From Flagellimonas amoyensis (lineage in GTDB: Bacteria; Bacteroidota; Bacteroidia; Flavobacteriales; Flavobacteriaceae), in contig NZ_QBUK01000007.1 of the NCBI RefSeq assembly GCF_003058265.1, positions 62,001-126,000 on the forward strand: 64,000 nucleotides of DNA. The letters are read 5' to 3'. A program made the position numbers and the translations under genes. A model generated the notes under the pieces. The model was not told the origin of the DNA, did not search any database, and saw only the letters and a list, made by a program, of their open reading frames with translations. Positions 26,189 through 36,024 of this stretch are shown piece by piece; position 1 is the stretch's first letter; each line of letters begins with the position of its first letter.

Positions 26189-28873
26189 ATGAAACTAGCC
26201 ATACAATTGCCCAGTTTAATTTTAATAACCGTACTATTTTTCTCCTGTGGGAGGAACCTTTCCGATGGGCCAAAAGTCACCGGCCTGAAAGTAGAGCACA
26301 TGATCTCACCCATCGGGATAGATGAAAGTGCCCCAAGGTTTTCATGGAAAATGGACAGTGAGAGTAGTTTTGGTAACCAAAAAGCCTACCAAATCCTAAT
26401 CGATACGGATTCTTCCGAAGTTGCATCAGGGAGAGGGTATCTATGGACCGCGGAAGTCGAATCGGACAGTTCATTGATTGTGTATAAAGGTAGCCCACTC
26501 CAAGCCAACACCAAATACTATTGGGGTATAAAAATACGAACAGCAGAGGAACATTATGGCCCCATATCCATCTCTTCATTTGAAACTGGATTGATGGACT
26601 CGGTAAAATGGCAGGGGCAATGGATTACGGACCAAGAAGATGTTCATCTAAAGGAGGCCCCCTATTTTAGAAAAGAATTGCGCACTTCAAAGGAAGTTAT
26701 CAGGGCACGGGCCTATATCACTGCTGCCGGTTTATATGAGTTGACCATCAATGGACAAAAGATCGGAGATCATTGGTTAGACCCCATATATACGAGGTTC
26801 GATAGGCGTAATCTCTATGTAACCCATGATATAACCCCTTTCTTTCAGAAGGAACAAGTTGCTATTGGTGTACAGTTGGGCAACGGTTGGTACAATCATC
26901 AATCCACGGCAGTGTGGAATTTTCATGAAGCAGGTTGGAGGAAAAGACCCCGATTCTTGATGAATATCAAACTTTGGTACGCAGACGGCACCTCTGAAAC
27001 CGTAGCAACAGACGCTACTTGGAAAACCCATTTAAGCCCCCTTGTCTTTAATAGTATTTATACGGCAGAACACTTTGATGCCAGGCTTGAGTTGGAGGGT
27101 TGGGATAAAAGTGGTTTCGATGACAGTCAATGGAGAAATGCAATCACTGTAAACGCCCCTTCGGCTAAAATCAGTGCCCAGGCCTTACCGCCCATAACAG
27201 GGGAAAAACTGAAGTTTGCCTCCATGGACAAACGTACCGACCAACAATACATTTTTGATCTGGGCAGAAACATAGCCGGGGTTACCGAGCTCAAGGTCAA
27301 GGGAGAAAAAGGAACACAAATTAGGGTCACACATGCTGAGCAATTGGACAGCATCGGCAATCTAGATCTTTCCAACATCATTGTACATTACCGTCCAAAG
27401 GACAGTTTGGACCCCTTCCAAACTGATGTATATACACTGCAAGGAAAGGGCGAAGAGGTTTTCAGGCCCCGATTCAACTATAAGGGCTTTCAATATGTCC
27501 AAGTTGAAAGCAATCAACCAATCGACATTGATTTGGGTAACATTTCAGCATACTTCATGCATAGTGATGTCACACCTATCGGAAAAATAAATACATCCAA
27601 CGAGGTCATCAATAAAATTTGGGAGGCCACCAATGCCAGCTATTTGTCCAATCTATTTGGTTATCCAACGGATTGTCCACAACGTGAGAAAAATGGTTGG
27701 ACAGGTGACGCACACATCAATATCGAAACGGGGCTCTATAATTTTGACGCCATATCCGTATATGAAAAATGGATGGACGACCATAGGGACGAACAACTGG
27801 AAAATGGGGTGCTCCCATCCATTATACCAACTTGGGGCGGATGGGGATATGATTGGGGTAATGGTCCGGATTGGACCAGTACCATAGCCATCATTCCGTG
27901 GCAATTGTACCAATTCTATGGAGATGACAGGGCACTAAAAGAAATGTACGAGCCCATGAAAAAATATGTTGACTATATCACTTCCATTAGCTATGATGGA
28001 GGATTGACCAATTGGGGTCTAGGTGACTGGGTCCCCGTAAATTCGGTCACTCCCAAGGAGTTTACATCCTCCATCTATTATTATGTTGATGCACTGATCC
28101 TGTCAAAGGCCGCACTTCATTTTGGCAAGCATGAGGACCACCAAGAATATGCCCATTTGGCACACAATATCAAAAAGGCCATAAACGACAAATACTTGAA
28201 TAGGGAAACAGGTATCTATGGCAGTGGATACCAAACTGAGCTGAGTGCACCACTCTATTGGGGCATTGTCCCAGATGCGTTAAAGGATAGGGTAGCTGAA
28301 AACCTAGCGTTGGAAGTACAAAAAACCAATCATATTGATGTTGGTCTTTTGGGCACTCGAACCATTTTGGGTGCATTGAGTGAAAATGGATATGCCGACC
28401 TTGCCTATATGCTGGCCTCTCAAGAATCCTATCCTTCGTGGGGGTGGTGGATCAAAAATGGCGCTACAACCTTATATGAGAATTGGGATATTGATGCATC
28501 TTCGGATTTGTCCCGAAACCATATCATGTTTGGTGCGATCAGTGGATGGTTCTATAAAGGATTGGGAGGAATCAGACCGGATGAGGCAGCGCCAGGATTC
28601 AAACATTTTCTTTTGGAACCCAACTTCGTCAAGAAGTTGCAACAATTTGAAGCCACCTACAATAGTGTCCAAGGGCCCATAATTTCAAATTGGGAATGGG
28701 CAGGCAACGATGTCCTATATTCTTGTGAGGTGCCCTCAAATAGTTCAGCAACGCTTAGATTCAAGGGTAAATCTGCTACTATGGATGGCAAGGCCATAGG
28801 GGAAATTTCGGGAGGAATCGTAATGATTCCACTTGCTCCAGGTAATTACAGTATACGAATTGCCTTTGATTAA
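26189..28873 (+). CDS. GH78 alpha-L-rhamnosidase
   Basis: The 894-residue secreted protein has a lipoprotein-type signal (LITVLFFSCGRN), the N-terminal Ig-like rhamnosidase domain (GLKVEHMISPIGIDESAPRF), two beta-sandwich domains, the (alpha/alpha)6-barrel with the canonical PTDCPQREKNGWTGDAHI (general-acid region) and a C-terminal beta domain (GFKHFLLEPNF). It hydrolyses terminal alpha-L-rhamnosides. It is the last gene of the RhaEW-RhaI-RhaB operon. Confidence 0.95.
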   Translation: MKLAIQLPSLILITVLFFSCGRNLSDGPKVTGLKVEHMISPIGIDESAPRFSWKMDSESSFGNQKAYQILIDTDSSEVASGRGYLWTAEVESDSSLIVYKGSPLQANTKYYWGIKIRTAEEHYGPISISSFETGLMDSVKWQGQWITDQEDVHLKEAPYFRKELRTSKEVIRARAYITAAGLYELTINGQKIGDHWLDPIYTRFDRRNLYVTHDITPFFQKEQVAIGVQLGNGWYNHQSTAVWNFHEAGWRKRPRFLMNIKLWYADGTSETVATDATWKTHLSPLVFNSIYTAEHFDARLELEGWDKSGFDDSQWRNAITVNAPSAKISAQALPPITGEKLKFASMDKRTDQQYIFDLGRNIAGVTELKVKGEKGTQIRVTHAEQLDSIGNLDLSNIIVHYRPKDSLDPFQTDVYTLQGKGEEVFRPRFNYKGFQYVQVESNQPIDIDLGNISAYFMHSDVTPIGKINTSNEVINKIWEATNASYLSNLFGYPTDCPQREKNGWTGDAHINIETGLYNFDAISVYEKWMDDHRDEQLENGVLPSIIPTWGGWGYDWGNGPDWTSTIAIIPWQLYQFYGDDRALKEMYEPMKKYVDYITSISYDGGLTNWGLGDWVPVNSVTPKEFTSSIYYYVDALILSKAALHFGKHEDHQEYAHLAHNIKKAINDKYLNRETGIYGSGYQTELSAPLYWGIVPDALKDRVAENLALEVQKTNHIDVGLLGTRTILGALSENGYADLAYMLASQESYPSWGWWIKNGATTLYENWDIDASSDLSRNHIMFGAISGWFYKGLGGIRPDEAAPGFKHFLLEPNFVKKLQQFEATYNSVQGPIISNWEWAGNDVLYSCEVPSNSSATLRFKGKSATMDGKAIGEISGGIVMIPLAPGNYSIRIAFD

Positions 28874-28900
28874 AGCATCTTGTTATGAAAAATTGAGGAA

Positions 28901-28928
28901 GGGGCCTTTCACAGTATTGATTGGCCCC
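28901..28928. terminator. Hairpin between convergent rhamnosidase genes
   Basis: GGGGCC (28901-28906) and GGCCCC (28923-28928) form a 6-bp GC stem between two convergent genes. No strong T-run follows, so this is a weak terminator call. Confidence 0.35.
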
Positions 28929-28969
28929 ACTTTGTAAAGTTTACCGGAACCATCGGAGCATGTCTAAAA

Positions 28970-31654
28970 TCAATCTGTCGAGTCAAAAAATATACCGCTT
29001 ACTGCTGCATTTTCACCTCGAACTTGGTTTATCCTAATTCGAATTGGACCTTCGGCCATAAAACTAAGGTATTTGCCTTTTTCATAGTTTTTGATTAGCT
29101 GGACTGGACCACTTAGGGTCAAGTTATTTAAATCAAAGACTTCGACTGCACTTCGTCTTTTCTTTCTATCCCAATCCAAAAAATAAAGTGACACCTTGTA
29201 CGAGGACTTTTTGTTGGCATGTACATCTATAGTCATGCTCTGACCCGTCGGTTGTGGATCTCGAGTAATCATTGCGGATGAATGTCTACCTTTCGTTCCA
29301 TTTCCCTTCAATTCCAAGTTTCGGGAATCACTGCCATTCCAATTTACTGTTATGTTTTGTGTTGTTTGAATACTATCAATGTAATTGGGCAACTCCCCAT
29401 CCTGTACGTCAATGGGCTTACCTAGCAACCTAAATCCATGCTTTCCATATTTCCCTTTCCAATCACCAGAGGTCATACTATCTTGAACAAACGACTCAAT
29501 TTCATAGTTGTAACCCTCCTCTTTGGATGAAGTTGACTCGGATAAATCAGTATATTTCAATTGTAGATTATAAGTGCCTGTATACAGATTTTTTAAGTAA
29601 ACGAAAGATTTATCCTGTTCAATATCACGCTTTTCTTTTAAGGTTTTCGTGTTATGGGACCAAAGTTCCTTCCCATTCATACCAATGGACTTTAATCGGT
29701 TCCCCAATTTTGGGATTACGACCTCGTCTGCTTTGGTATTAGGGGGAACTATAAGATGGCCATTGCCAGATTTGAGGTCAAAACTAGCCTCGATTTTTCC
29801 ATGGGGTGTTGGTAAACTTCCTTTCAATTGATATATCGCATCACTAAGAAATGGAAATACTGTAAAGGACTTAAAACCCGCTTGATTCGGTTTTATTCCC
29901 AACACATTTTCCGTCAACCATTGTGTAACACCGGCCCCCCACGGGTGGGTAAAACTTGTGTAACCACATTGGTTGTTCGGTGGGGCATCATTATTACCCA
30001 GTATAGTGTTCCACGAAGGGCGATACACTTCAAAAAAGGTAGTTCCTCCATATTCTAATTGGCCTCCCCAACTGTCCTTGATGGTTTGCAAGGCTACATC
30101 CTTTTTGCCTGCTTTGGCCATGGCTTGGATTATGAAAGTTTGATTAAAAGGTGAGTATGAAAGTCGGTTCAACCTATTACTGAACAACTTATCAGACATG
30201 GAGGCCACGGACTCCAAATCCAACAAACCTGCATTGACCACTTCTGAAATAGCATGCACACCAAACTGGCCAACAAGTCTATCATTACTTTCCAACTCAT
30301 TGTATTTTTCACTTACATAACCATCATATTTATTAGCTAAAGCATGTTTCCCAACGGCGGCCAATACTTTCGAAAACTTAGTCCAAGCATGTAAACAAAG
30401 CATTTTATACGTGTTCTGGGCCTCTAAAATATTTGGGTTCTCAAAACCCGCTCCCAGTCGCTCGTCCCAACCCATAAAATGGAGATCGGGTAAGTTGTCA
30501 TAATGATTGTATGCATTCTCCAAGCGATTATTGGCATTATCGATGAAGGAGAGTAAAAAATCCTTGTCCCCACTATAGAGATAGTAATCTAAAAGTCCCA
30601 GCACCCAATAAATGGAATAGGACGCAATTCCATTGTCTTGTTTTGAGGTGAAAACGATGTTCTTTTTAACAAAATCATAGTTACCGAATGCCACTAATGA
30701 TGCGGCTTGGGCTGGGTATGCGTCCCCTGTCCAGGAGTGTCTATCACTCCGTTCCATCAAAATGGCGCCAAAATATTCCTGCAATAAATTTAGTTTTACC
30801 GTATAGGCACCGGTGTACCAAATTTGATTCAGTGTCGAATCATTTGAAATAAAACTTCCCTCATAATTTGTTGGCTTGATTTGACAAACAAGCCTAATGT
30901 TCTTAATATGCCAAGGTTTGGAGAAATTTTTTATGTGGATCCAACCGAATCTTACACCTTCATATAAATAATCATTTAATTCCAGCCTGTAAACATTCCC
31001 ATATTTGACAGGACGTTTAGTTTTCACTGGGTTCTGAGCCCCGGTATTCAAAACCGCAGGTTCATTATATTCGCTTATGCTCATTTCCACCTCCCCCGAA
31101 AGGTCATCGGATTCAAATTCCAGCCAACCAGCACTTACCCTTCCAAAATCAAGCATTATTTCACCTTTTCCTGAAATCAAAATCGTAGAATCCTTAATTT
31201 GGTTGAAAGATTGCGGTGGATAGAAATTTATTTTTTCCGGATTCAAGTAGTAAATCTGTAAAGAATCAGATGCACTTGGTGAATCCCAAACATAGTTTAT
31301 CAAGGGATCTGGAGAATATACATTTTTATCCTTCAAATAATTCCCTCCGTGGAGGGATTGATACGGTTGGCTAACTTGGCAGTACGCCACCAATGTTCCC
31401 GCTAGCCATACCAATCCCACCAAAAGCAATATATTTTTAGGCAAGTGAAATTTACCTGGAAATGATTTCAAACCACAAATATTTAGGTGGACAAACAAAA
31501 ACCTTTGACAAAAACTACTTGGGAAAACCATAATTACATTCTTTAAGAAAATGAAATTACCAAGATGGTTTTGGAGATCTATTATAGTAAATGTGCCATT
31601 ATTTATATTTTGTGATAAAACTTGAATACCAGTCTTAATAACAATTGGCAACAC
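28970..31654 (-). CDS. GH78-like rhamnosidase family protein with extra C-terminal domain
   Basis: The frame is 894 codons, but the signal-type hydrophobic core (NILLLVGLVWLAGTLVAYCQ) lies at residues 74-93, so the true start is likely later; the ATG at 31531 is one option. The barrel region has the GH78-like IWYTGAYTVKLNLLQ and LMERSDRHSWTGDAYPAQ (here SDRHSWTGD instead of CPQR..GWTGD) and TSFTHPWGAGVTQWLTENVL. The C-terminal 170 residues look like an added beta domain (YKVSLYFLDWDRKKRRSAVE). Sugar specificity is uncertain. It is monocistronic and convergent with the canonical GH78 gene. Confidence 0.72.
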   Translation of the reverse strand: MLPIVIKTGIQVLSQNINNGTFTIIDLQNHLGNFIFLKNVIMVFPSSFCQRFLFVHLNICGLKSFPGKFHLPKNILLLVGLVWLAGTLVAYCQVSQPYQSLHGGNYLKDKNVYSPDPLINYVWDSPSASDSLQIYYLNPEKINFYPPQSFNQIKDSTILISGKGEIMLDFGRVSAGWLEFESDDLSGEVEMSISEYNEPAVLNTGAQNPVKTKRPVKYGNVYRLELNDYLYEGVRFGWIHIKNFSKPWHIKNIRLVCQIKPTNYEGSFISNDSTLNQIWYTGAYTVKLNLLQEYFGAILMERSDRHSWTGDAYPAQAASLVAFGNYDFVKKNIVFTSKQDNGIASYSIYWVLGLLDYYLYSGDKDFLLSFIDNANNRLENAYNHYDNLPDLHFMGWDERLGAGFENPNILEAQNTYKMLCLHAWTKFSKVLAAVGKHALANKYDGYVSEKYNELESNDRLVGQFGVHAISEVVNAGLLDLESVASMSDKLFSNRLNRLSYSPFNQTFIIQAMAKAGKKDVALQTIKDSWGGQLEYGGTTFFEVYRPSWNTILGNNDAPPNNQCGYTSFTHPWGAGVTQWLTENVLGIKPNQAGFKSFTVFPFLSDAIYQLKGSLPTPHGKIEASFDLKSGNGHLIVPPNTKADEVVIPKLGNRLKSIGMNGKELWSHNTKTLKEKRDIEQDKSFVYLKNLYTGTYNLQLKYTDLSESTSSKEEGYNYEIESFVQDSMTSGDWKGKYGKHGFRLLGKPIDVQDGELPNYIDSIQTTQNITVNWNGSDSRNLELKGNGTKGRHSSAMITRDPQPTGQSMTIDVHANKKSSYKVSLYFLDWDRKKRRSAVEVFDLNNLTLSGPVQLIKNYEKGKYLSFMAEGPIRIRINQVRGENAAVSGIFFDSTD

Positions 31655-31780
31655 AACTCTTGATGCCCTGTAGAAATTGCATTAATCCATTTGGCCTCAA
31701 TGCTAACAGATTCTGGTATTATTGATAAACAGGCTAGGGAACACCTAAGCTTATAGAGGTTTTTCAATCTTTCACTTCAT

Positions 31781-32674
31781 TCATTCCTGGGGATAAATGA
31801 TACTTTCCATTCTATATTTCTTTGGTGAAATGCCATATTTCTTTTTGAATAATTTTGAAAAATAAAAGACATTGTCGAACCCAACTTGGTGGCCTATCTC
31901 ACTTATGTTCAAAGCAGTCATATTCAATAGATTTTGGGCTCTTTCCAATCTTAAGTTAAGTAGGTACTGATTTGGTGAATGGCCATTGATCTGTTTAAAC
32001 TTTTTCCGAAAAGTGGAATATCCCATGGGAAGTTCACGTGAAAGTGCTTCCATACTAATGGAGTGCTCAAAAGAATCCTGCATGATATGTTTCGCCTTGG
32101 CAATCAGTTTTTCATCCAGGCTATTCATTGGGCTTTCATGATTTGCCTTCGTATTGATCAGCCCCAAAATTTGCAGTGCAATACCTGAAATCTGTTGTGC
32201 ATAACCAATCTGCGATGCCTTGACAATTTCGATCATTTTGGTGAAAAGTGTCAGAATATTACTGTTGAAACCTACCTCAATGATTGGACTATGCTCATCA
32301 AAAAACCCTTGTTTCATCAAATATTGGATTTGTTTACCATTAAAACCAACCCAATATTCCTCCCAACCAAATTTAGCATTTGGCTTATATCGATGTCTAA
32401 CACCCGGAAACAGAAAAAAGCAATTCCCAGCTCCAATTTCCGTAGGTGGGGTAAGATCTGAGCTATATAACCCTTTTCCTTTCGAAATAAAGACTACATA
32501 ATAATCATTCAATATGCGCCCCTTGTTCCAAGTTAGGTGATGGCTTTCTGGGTGTTGTTCGGCTGGATATTGATGATATGAACCCACCTTGGAAAAACCG
32601 ACGGAAGTCACATAAGTTCCCCATTGGTGCTCCGTAGGAGAAATGGTTAAATACTTAAAATAGTTTCGTGCCAT
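31781..32674 (-). CDS. AraC-family transcriptional regulator
   Basis: A 297-residue protein with an N-terminal cupin-like sensor (GNCFFLFPGVRHRYKPN) and a C-terminal double helix-turn-helix (about 190-290: SISMEALSRELPMGYSTFRK, ISEIGHQVGFDNVFYFSKLF, KKYGISPKKYR). Such RhaS/RhaR-like activators control rhamnose genes in many bacteria. It is divergent from the dioxygenase operon, with operator-like site B between them. The direct-repeat nature of the shared motif fits an AraC protein at least as well as the GntR protein. Confidence 0.9.
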   Translation of the reverse strand: MARNYFKYLTISPTEHQWGTYVTSVGFSKVGSYHQYPAEQHPESHHLTWNKGRILNDYYVVFISKGKGLYSSDLTPPTEIGAGNCFFLFPGVRHRYKPNAKFGWEEYWVGFNGKQIQYLMKQGFFDEHSPIIEVGFNSNILTLFTKMIEIVKASQIGYAQQISGIALQILGLINTKANHESPMNSLDEKLIAKAKHIMQDSFEHSISMEALSRELPMGYSTFRKKFKQINGHSPNQYLLNLRLERAQNLLNMTALNISEIGHQVGFDNVFYFSKLFKKKYGISPKKYRMESIIYPQE

Positions 32675-32820
32675 TTTCTTTCCTTACCACATTAATATTT
32701 CATTTCTCGAACAAATGATGCGTTCATTTTAAGCATTAAACAAATTTTATGCCTCAAAAATAGTTATTTGATTAAAAAATATCAAAAAGTACAAAAAAAG
32801 AAAGATTTAAACCAGTAGGT

Positions 32821-32840
32821 ATCCCACTGCACTATCCTAT
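32821..32840 (-). promoter_or_regulatory. Operator-like motif, site B
   Basis: The minus strand reads ATAGGATAGTGCAGTGGGAT, matching the shared GGATAGTRCAG core. On the plus strand it overlaps TATTTTTG (32838-32845), a possible -7 box for the dioxygenase operon starting at 32887; relative to the araC gene it has the same orientation as the other sites. Confidence 0.5.
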
Positions 32841-32886
32841 TTTTGAAGGAATATCCAAGCACTATGTGCAATAAAATTAATTAACT

Positions 32887-33723
32887 ATGAACTACACACT
32901 AACAAATGATCAGATTCAGAGCTACCGCTCCAATGGATTTTTGATCCTCGAAGACTTTCTGACTCCTGATGAAACAAAGTATTGGAGAGACACCATCGAT
33001 TTGGCCGTCAAAAATAGGAAAGGAAGGAAATTTCCCCATTCAGAAGTCAAAACTGGGGAATCCGATGGCATCAATGACAATGCTGAATATTTCGGCAAGG
33101 TGTTCGACCAGATCGTGAATTTGTGGATGACCGACGATAAGGTAAAGGAACTGATGTTGGACAAGAGGATAGGTAAAATGGCATGTCAACTGGCCGATGT
33201 TGATGGCATACGCGTCTGGCATGACCAATCATTGGTCAAACAACCTTGGGGCAATCCAACAGCGTGGCATTTGGATACACCGTTTTGGTCTTTTGAACAT
33301 AAGGAAGCGCTCAGCATTTGGGTAGCTTTGGAGGATGTGACTCTTCAAAATGGGTGTATGTACTTTTTGCCGGGGACACAACTTGAAACCGAATTTACCG
33401 AACCGGGTATTGGTTCCAACATGGACGATGTATTTAGAACCTATCCAAAGTTTAGGACAAACAACCCTGTGCCTGCTGTAATAAAGGCCGGAAGTTGTAC
33501 TTTCCACAATGGATTGACCATCCATGCCGCTGGTGTGAATATGACCCCGAATACCAGAAAAGCCATGACTTGCGCATATATGCCCGATGGATCGGTGTTC
33601 AATGGAAAGAAAAATGTATTGCCCGAAGACTATTTCAATAGTCTTACCATCGGTGACCTTTTGAACAATGAAGCACAAAACCCATTGATCTACCATAAAG
33701 ATTGGGAAAAAGAGGCTGTATGA
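32887..33723 (+). CDS. Phytanoyl-CoA dioxygenase-family Fe(II)/2-oxoglutarate enzyme
   Basis: A 278-residue protein with the PhyH fold: YRSNGFLILEDFL at the start, the HxD metal motif in TAWHLDTPFW, LWVALEDV-type strand (SIWVALEDVTLQNGCMYFLP) and the distal His and Arg in FHNGLTIHAAGVNMTPNTRK. It would use Fe(II), O2 and 2-oxoglutarate to hydroxylate or demethylate a small substrate. It is the first of three overlapping genes. A role in O-demethylating methylated rhamnose is speculative. Confidence 0.85.
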   Translation: MNYTLTNDQIQSYRSNGFLILEDFLTPDETKYWRDTIDLAVKNRKGRKFPHSEVKTGESDGINDNAEYFGKVFDQIVNLWMTDDKVKELMLDKRIGKMACQLADVDGIRVWHDQSLVKQPWGNPTAWHLDTPFWSFEHKEALSIWVALEDVTLQNGCMYFLPGTQLETEFTEPGIGSNMDDVFRTYPKFRTNNPVPAVIKAGSCTFHNGLTIHAAGVNMTPNTRKAMTCAYMPDGSVFNGKKNVLPEDYFNSLTIGDLLNNEAQNPLIYHKDWEKEAV

Positions 33724-34427
33724 CAAAATGGGGGTTCTATGAAGCAATGAGGCCTACTGAAATTGAGGCCATTTTGGAAAACAATCCCATAGTCTTTCTT
33801 CCATGGGGCGCCCTTGAATATCATGGCCAACACAACCCAATTGGCTTGGACAGCATCAAAGCCCATCATCTGTGCATTGATTTGGCAAAACAAGTTGGCG
33901 GTTTGGTGATGCCAGCGGTCAACTTGGCCGCCAACCTTATCAAATCTTATCCAGGCCATGGCTTTAAGAAACATTCCATCGAATTTTCCGAACAACTTAT
34001 AAAAACAATCTGTGAGGAATATTTGGGTCAACTTGCGGAGCAAGATGTAAAGATTATTGTTTTATTATCAGGGCATGCCGGAGAACCACATTTACAGATC
34101 CTGAAGGATGTCGCTGCCGAATTCAATAAAAAGAATCCAGACAAATTCTGTTGGACCTTTGCTGAATTCGAAATTGTTCCAGACAGTTTACTGGTTGCCA
34201 ATCATTCTGCGTTGGGAGAAACATCCCTACAGCTCCATTATGCGGAAAACACTGTCGATTTAAGTGTGTTACCAAAGGATAGGCCCATTACGTTGCAATT
34301 GGATGCTGTTTCAGGGGAAGACCCCAGATCGGCAACCGCGTCCAAAGGTGGACAGATTGCAAAAGTATTTGTTGAAAATGCTACAATTGAAATACAAAGA
34401 CTAATCAAAAAATACAAAAGCGAATGA
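33720..34427 (+). CDS. Creatininase-family amidohydrolase-like protein
   Basis: I place the start at the ATG of 33720, which overlaps the dioxygenase stop (ATGA), rather than at 33702. The 235-residue protein has the creatininase-family metal site: Glu/His in LPWGALEYHGQHNPIGLDS, then YPGHGFKKHSIEF and LSGHAGEPHL. Family members hydrolyse cyclic amides or lactam-like bonds and some act on lactones or formamides. Its substrate here is unknown; a lactone made by the neighbouring oxidoreductases is one possibility. Confidence 0.83.
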   Translation: MTKWGFYEAMRPTEIEAILENNPIVFLPWGALEYHGQHNPIGLDSIKAHHLCIDLAKQVGGLVMPAVNLAANLIKSYPGHGFKKHSIEFSEQLIKTICEEYLGQLAEQDVKIIVLLSGHAGEPHLQILKDVAAEFNKKNPDKFCWTFAEFEIVPDSLLVANHSALGETSLQLHYAENTVDLSVLPKDRPITLQLDAVSGEDPRSATASKGGQIAKVFVENATIEIQRLIKKYKSE

Positions 34428-35386
34428 ACTATAGGACACTTGGCAGAACAAACTTGGAAATCAGTGAAATCAGTTTGGGCACATGGGCCTTTGGAAACAA
34501 TGTATATGGCGGTGTCGACGAAAAAGAGGCAATAGACACTATCCATACCGCAATGGACCTGGGCATCAACCTTTTTGATACTGCGCCACAGTATGGAACG
34601 GCCCAACAGGACGGCATTGCTGAAATTGTTCTGGGAAAAGGACTTAAAGGGATCAGGGACAAAGTCTGTATTTCAACAAAATTTGGAAGAAACCCTTGTA
34701 TTTCCAAGGGTGCTTCACAATTTTATAAATCAAGGGTGGTCAATTCTGTCGAAGAGAGTCTAAAACGATTGCAAACGGATTACATAGATGTACTGTTCTT
34801 TCACTCCCCTTTTTTCCCATCCGAGATACATGATGATGTTTGGGAAGGAATAGATCAGGTTAAAGAACAGGGGAAAGTACGATTTGTTGGGCACTCCATA
34901 TCCAATTTTGCGGAAACCAAAGATATGGCACTACATTGGGCACTTGAAAAAAAGATTGATGTTGTGCAGGTGGTACTGAGCTTGATGAACCGGGAAGCAG
35001 AAGCATTGATCCAACAATTGCAGGCCATTGGGGTTGGCGTTTTCGCACGGGAGTGCTTGGCCAACGGCTTTTTGTCCGGAACAATCAAAGAGACCACCAA
35101 GTTTGCTCCTGGTTCTTTAAATTCTAGATACTCCAAGGAGGAACTACGAAAGCGGATCGATCAGGTCGAAGCCTTTAAATTTTTGACACGCGACAACAAA
35201 ATAAGTATGCCTCAGGCTGCATTGCGTTGGACATTGGATCAAAATGGAGTTTCCACAGTCTTGTCTGGAGCAAAAAATAAACGAGAGCTCCAAGAAGCTG
35301 CAGCGTCTTCAGAGATAGAACCTTTTGATTCCATAAATTTGAACAAGGCCAAAGAGGTACTTCGAGAAAATTTTGAAGCTGCCTAG
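34424..35386 (+). CDS. Aldo/keto reductase
   Basis: The 320-residue (beta/alpha)8 reductase starts with the typical MNYRTLGRTNLEISEISLGT, has the catalytic Asp/Tyr region LFDTAPQYGTAQ, the Lys in ISTKFGR and the His in VLFFHSPFFP, and a C-terminal NADP-binding part (TVLSGAKNKRELQEAA). It overlaps the creatininase-like gene by four bases. Related enzymes oxidise L-fucose/L-rhamnose-type sugars or reduce aldehydes. The stop codon TAG overlaps the start of a decayed rhaT copy, and a fragment of this gene's 3' end recurs at 39133-39195. Confidence 0.9.
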   Translation: MNYRTLGRTNLEISEISLGTWAFGNNVYGGVDEKEAIDTIHTAMDLGINLFDTAPQYGTAQQDGIAEIVLGKGLKGIRDKVCISTKFGRNPCISKGASQFYKSRVVNSVEESLKRLQTDYIDVLFFHSPFFPSEIHDDVWEGIDQVKEQGKVRFVGHSISNFAETKDMALHWALEKKIDVVQVVLSLMNREAEALIQQLQAIGVGVFARECLANGFLSGTIKETTKFAPGSLNSRYSKEELRKRIDQVEAFKFLTRDNKISMPQAALRWTLDQNGVSTVLSGAKNKRELQEAAASSEIEPFDSINLNKAKEVLRENFEAA

Positions 35387-35463
35387 TGGGTTCTTTACTA
35401 GGATTGTTTTTACACGCAATAGGAGGCTTTGTGGCCAGAAGTTTTTTCTGCCATTTAAACCCT
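35386..35463 (+). pseudogene. Remnant of the rhaT 5' end
   Basis: GTGGGTTCTTTACTAGGATT and the bases after it match the first 75 bp of the transporter gene at 39261 closely; translation VGSLLGLFLHAIGGFVARSF parallels MGSLIGLFLHAIGGFAAGSF. Similarity stops after about 25 codons. It starts inside the aldo/keto reductase stop codon. Confidence 0.9.
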
Positions 35464-36024
35464 CAACGTTTTACGGGTACATGAAGGACTTCGATTTGGA
35501 AAACTATTGTAATAGGTCAGAAGACCACAGCCTAACGGAAAGGACAAACATCGATAGCCCAAGGACAAAATGAACTTCCAACAGCAACTCAACCGATCTG
35601 TCCATGAGGATTTGAATCTAAAACAAATGAAGGAGTTTAAAACCTTTATAGATGTCAGTGAGACTTCAAGGAAAGAACCCTGACGAGTTTAAGCCTTTAC
35701 TTCAAAAGATTTTACCCAGTGCCATTTATTTATAATTTCATAGCGAACTTCAAACGGCCAATAAAGAATATTCCATTATTCCAACTATATATGGTTTGTA
35801 TTCCTTCTTTATTAGTGTAAGTCAAGGACAGGATAGTACATGACAGGAATCCGTCCTATGCTCAATAAATTGCATTTATTTAGGTAGTATGAAGAAATTA
35901 AATGTCCATGTCAGGGCCTTACTGGAAGTTGGTAGCCTCAATTTCCAAAAACCAAACCAAGCAAGGCTACTTTGAATTGTAGACATATATTGAATTCCCG
36001 TTACCTTTTTTACAAGGTAGTTGA
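35464..36024. other. Non-coding, apparently decayed stretch
   Basis: No gene of normal length is visible. Short open pieces (for example around 35571-35682) give peptides I do not recognise and look like remnants. An operator-like site lies at 35828-35847. Confidence 0.6.
35828..35847 (+). promoter_or_regulatory. Operator-like motif, site C
   Basis: ACAGGATAGTACATGACAGG shares the first 12 bases of the common motif. It is 177 bp upstream of the GH106-like gene at 36025, same orientation as sites A and D relative to the gene. Confidence 0.45.

Noticed and set aside
28970..31654. Full 894-codon reading as the real protein start
   Set aside because: The signal-like segment lies at residues 74-93, so the first part is probably not translated; the body is real.
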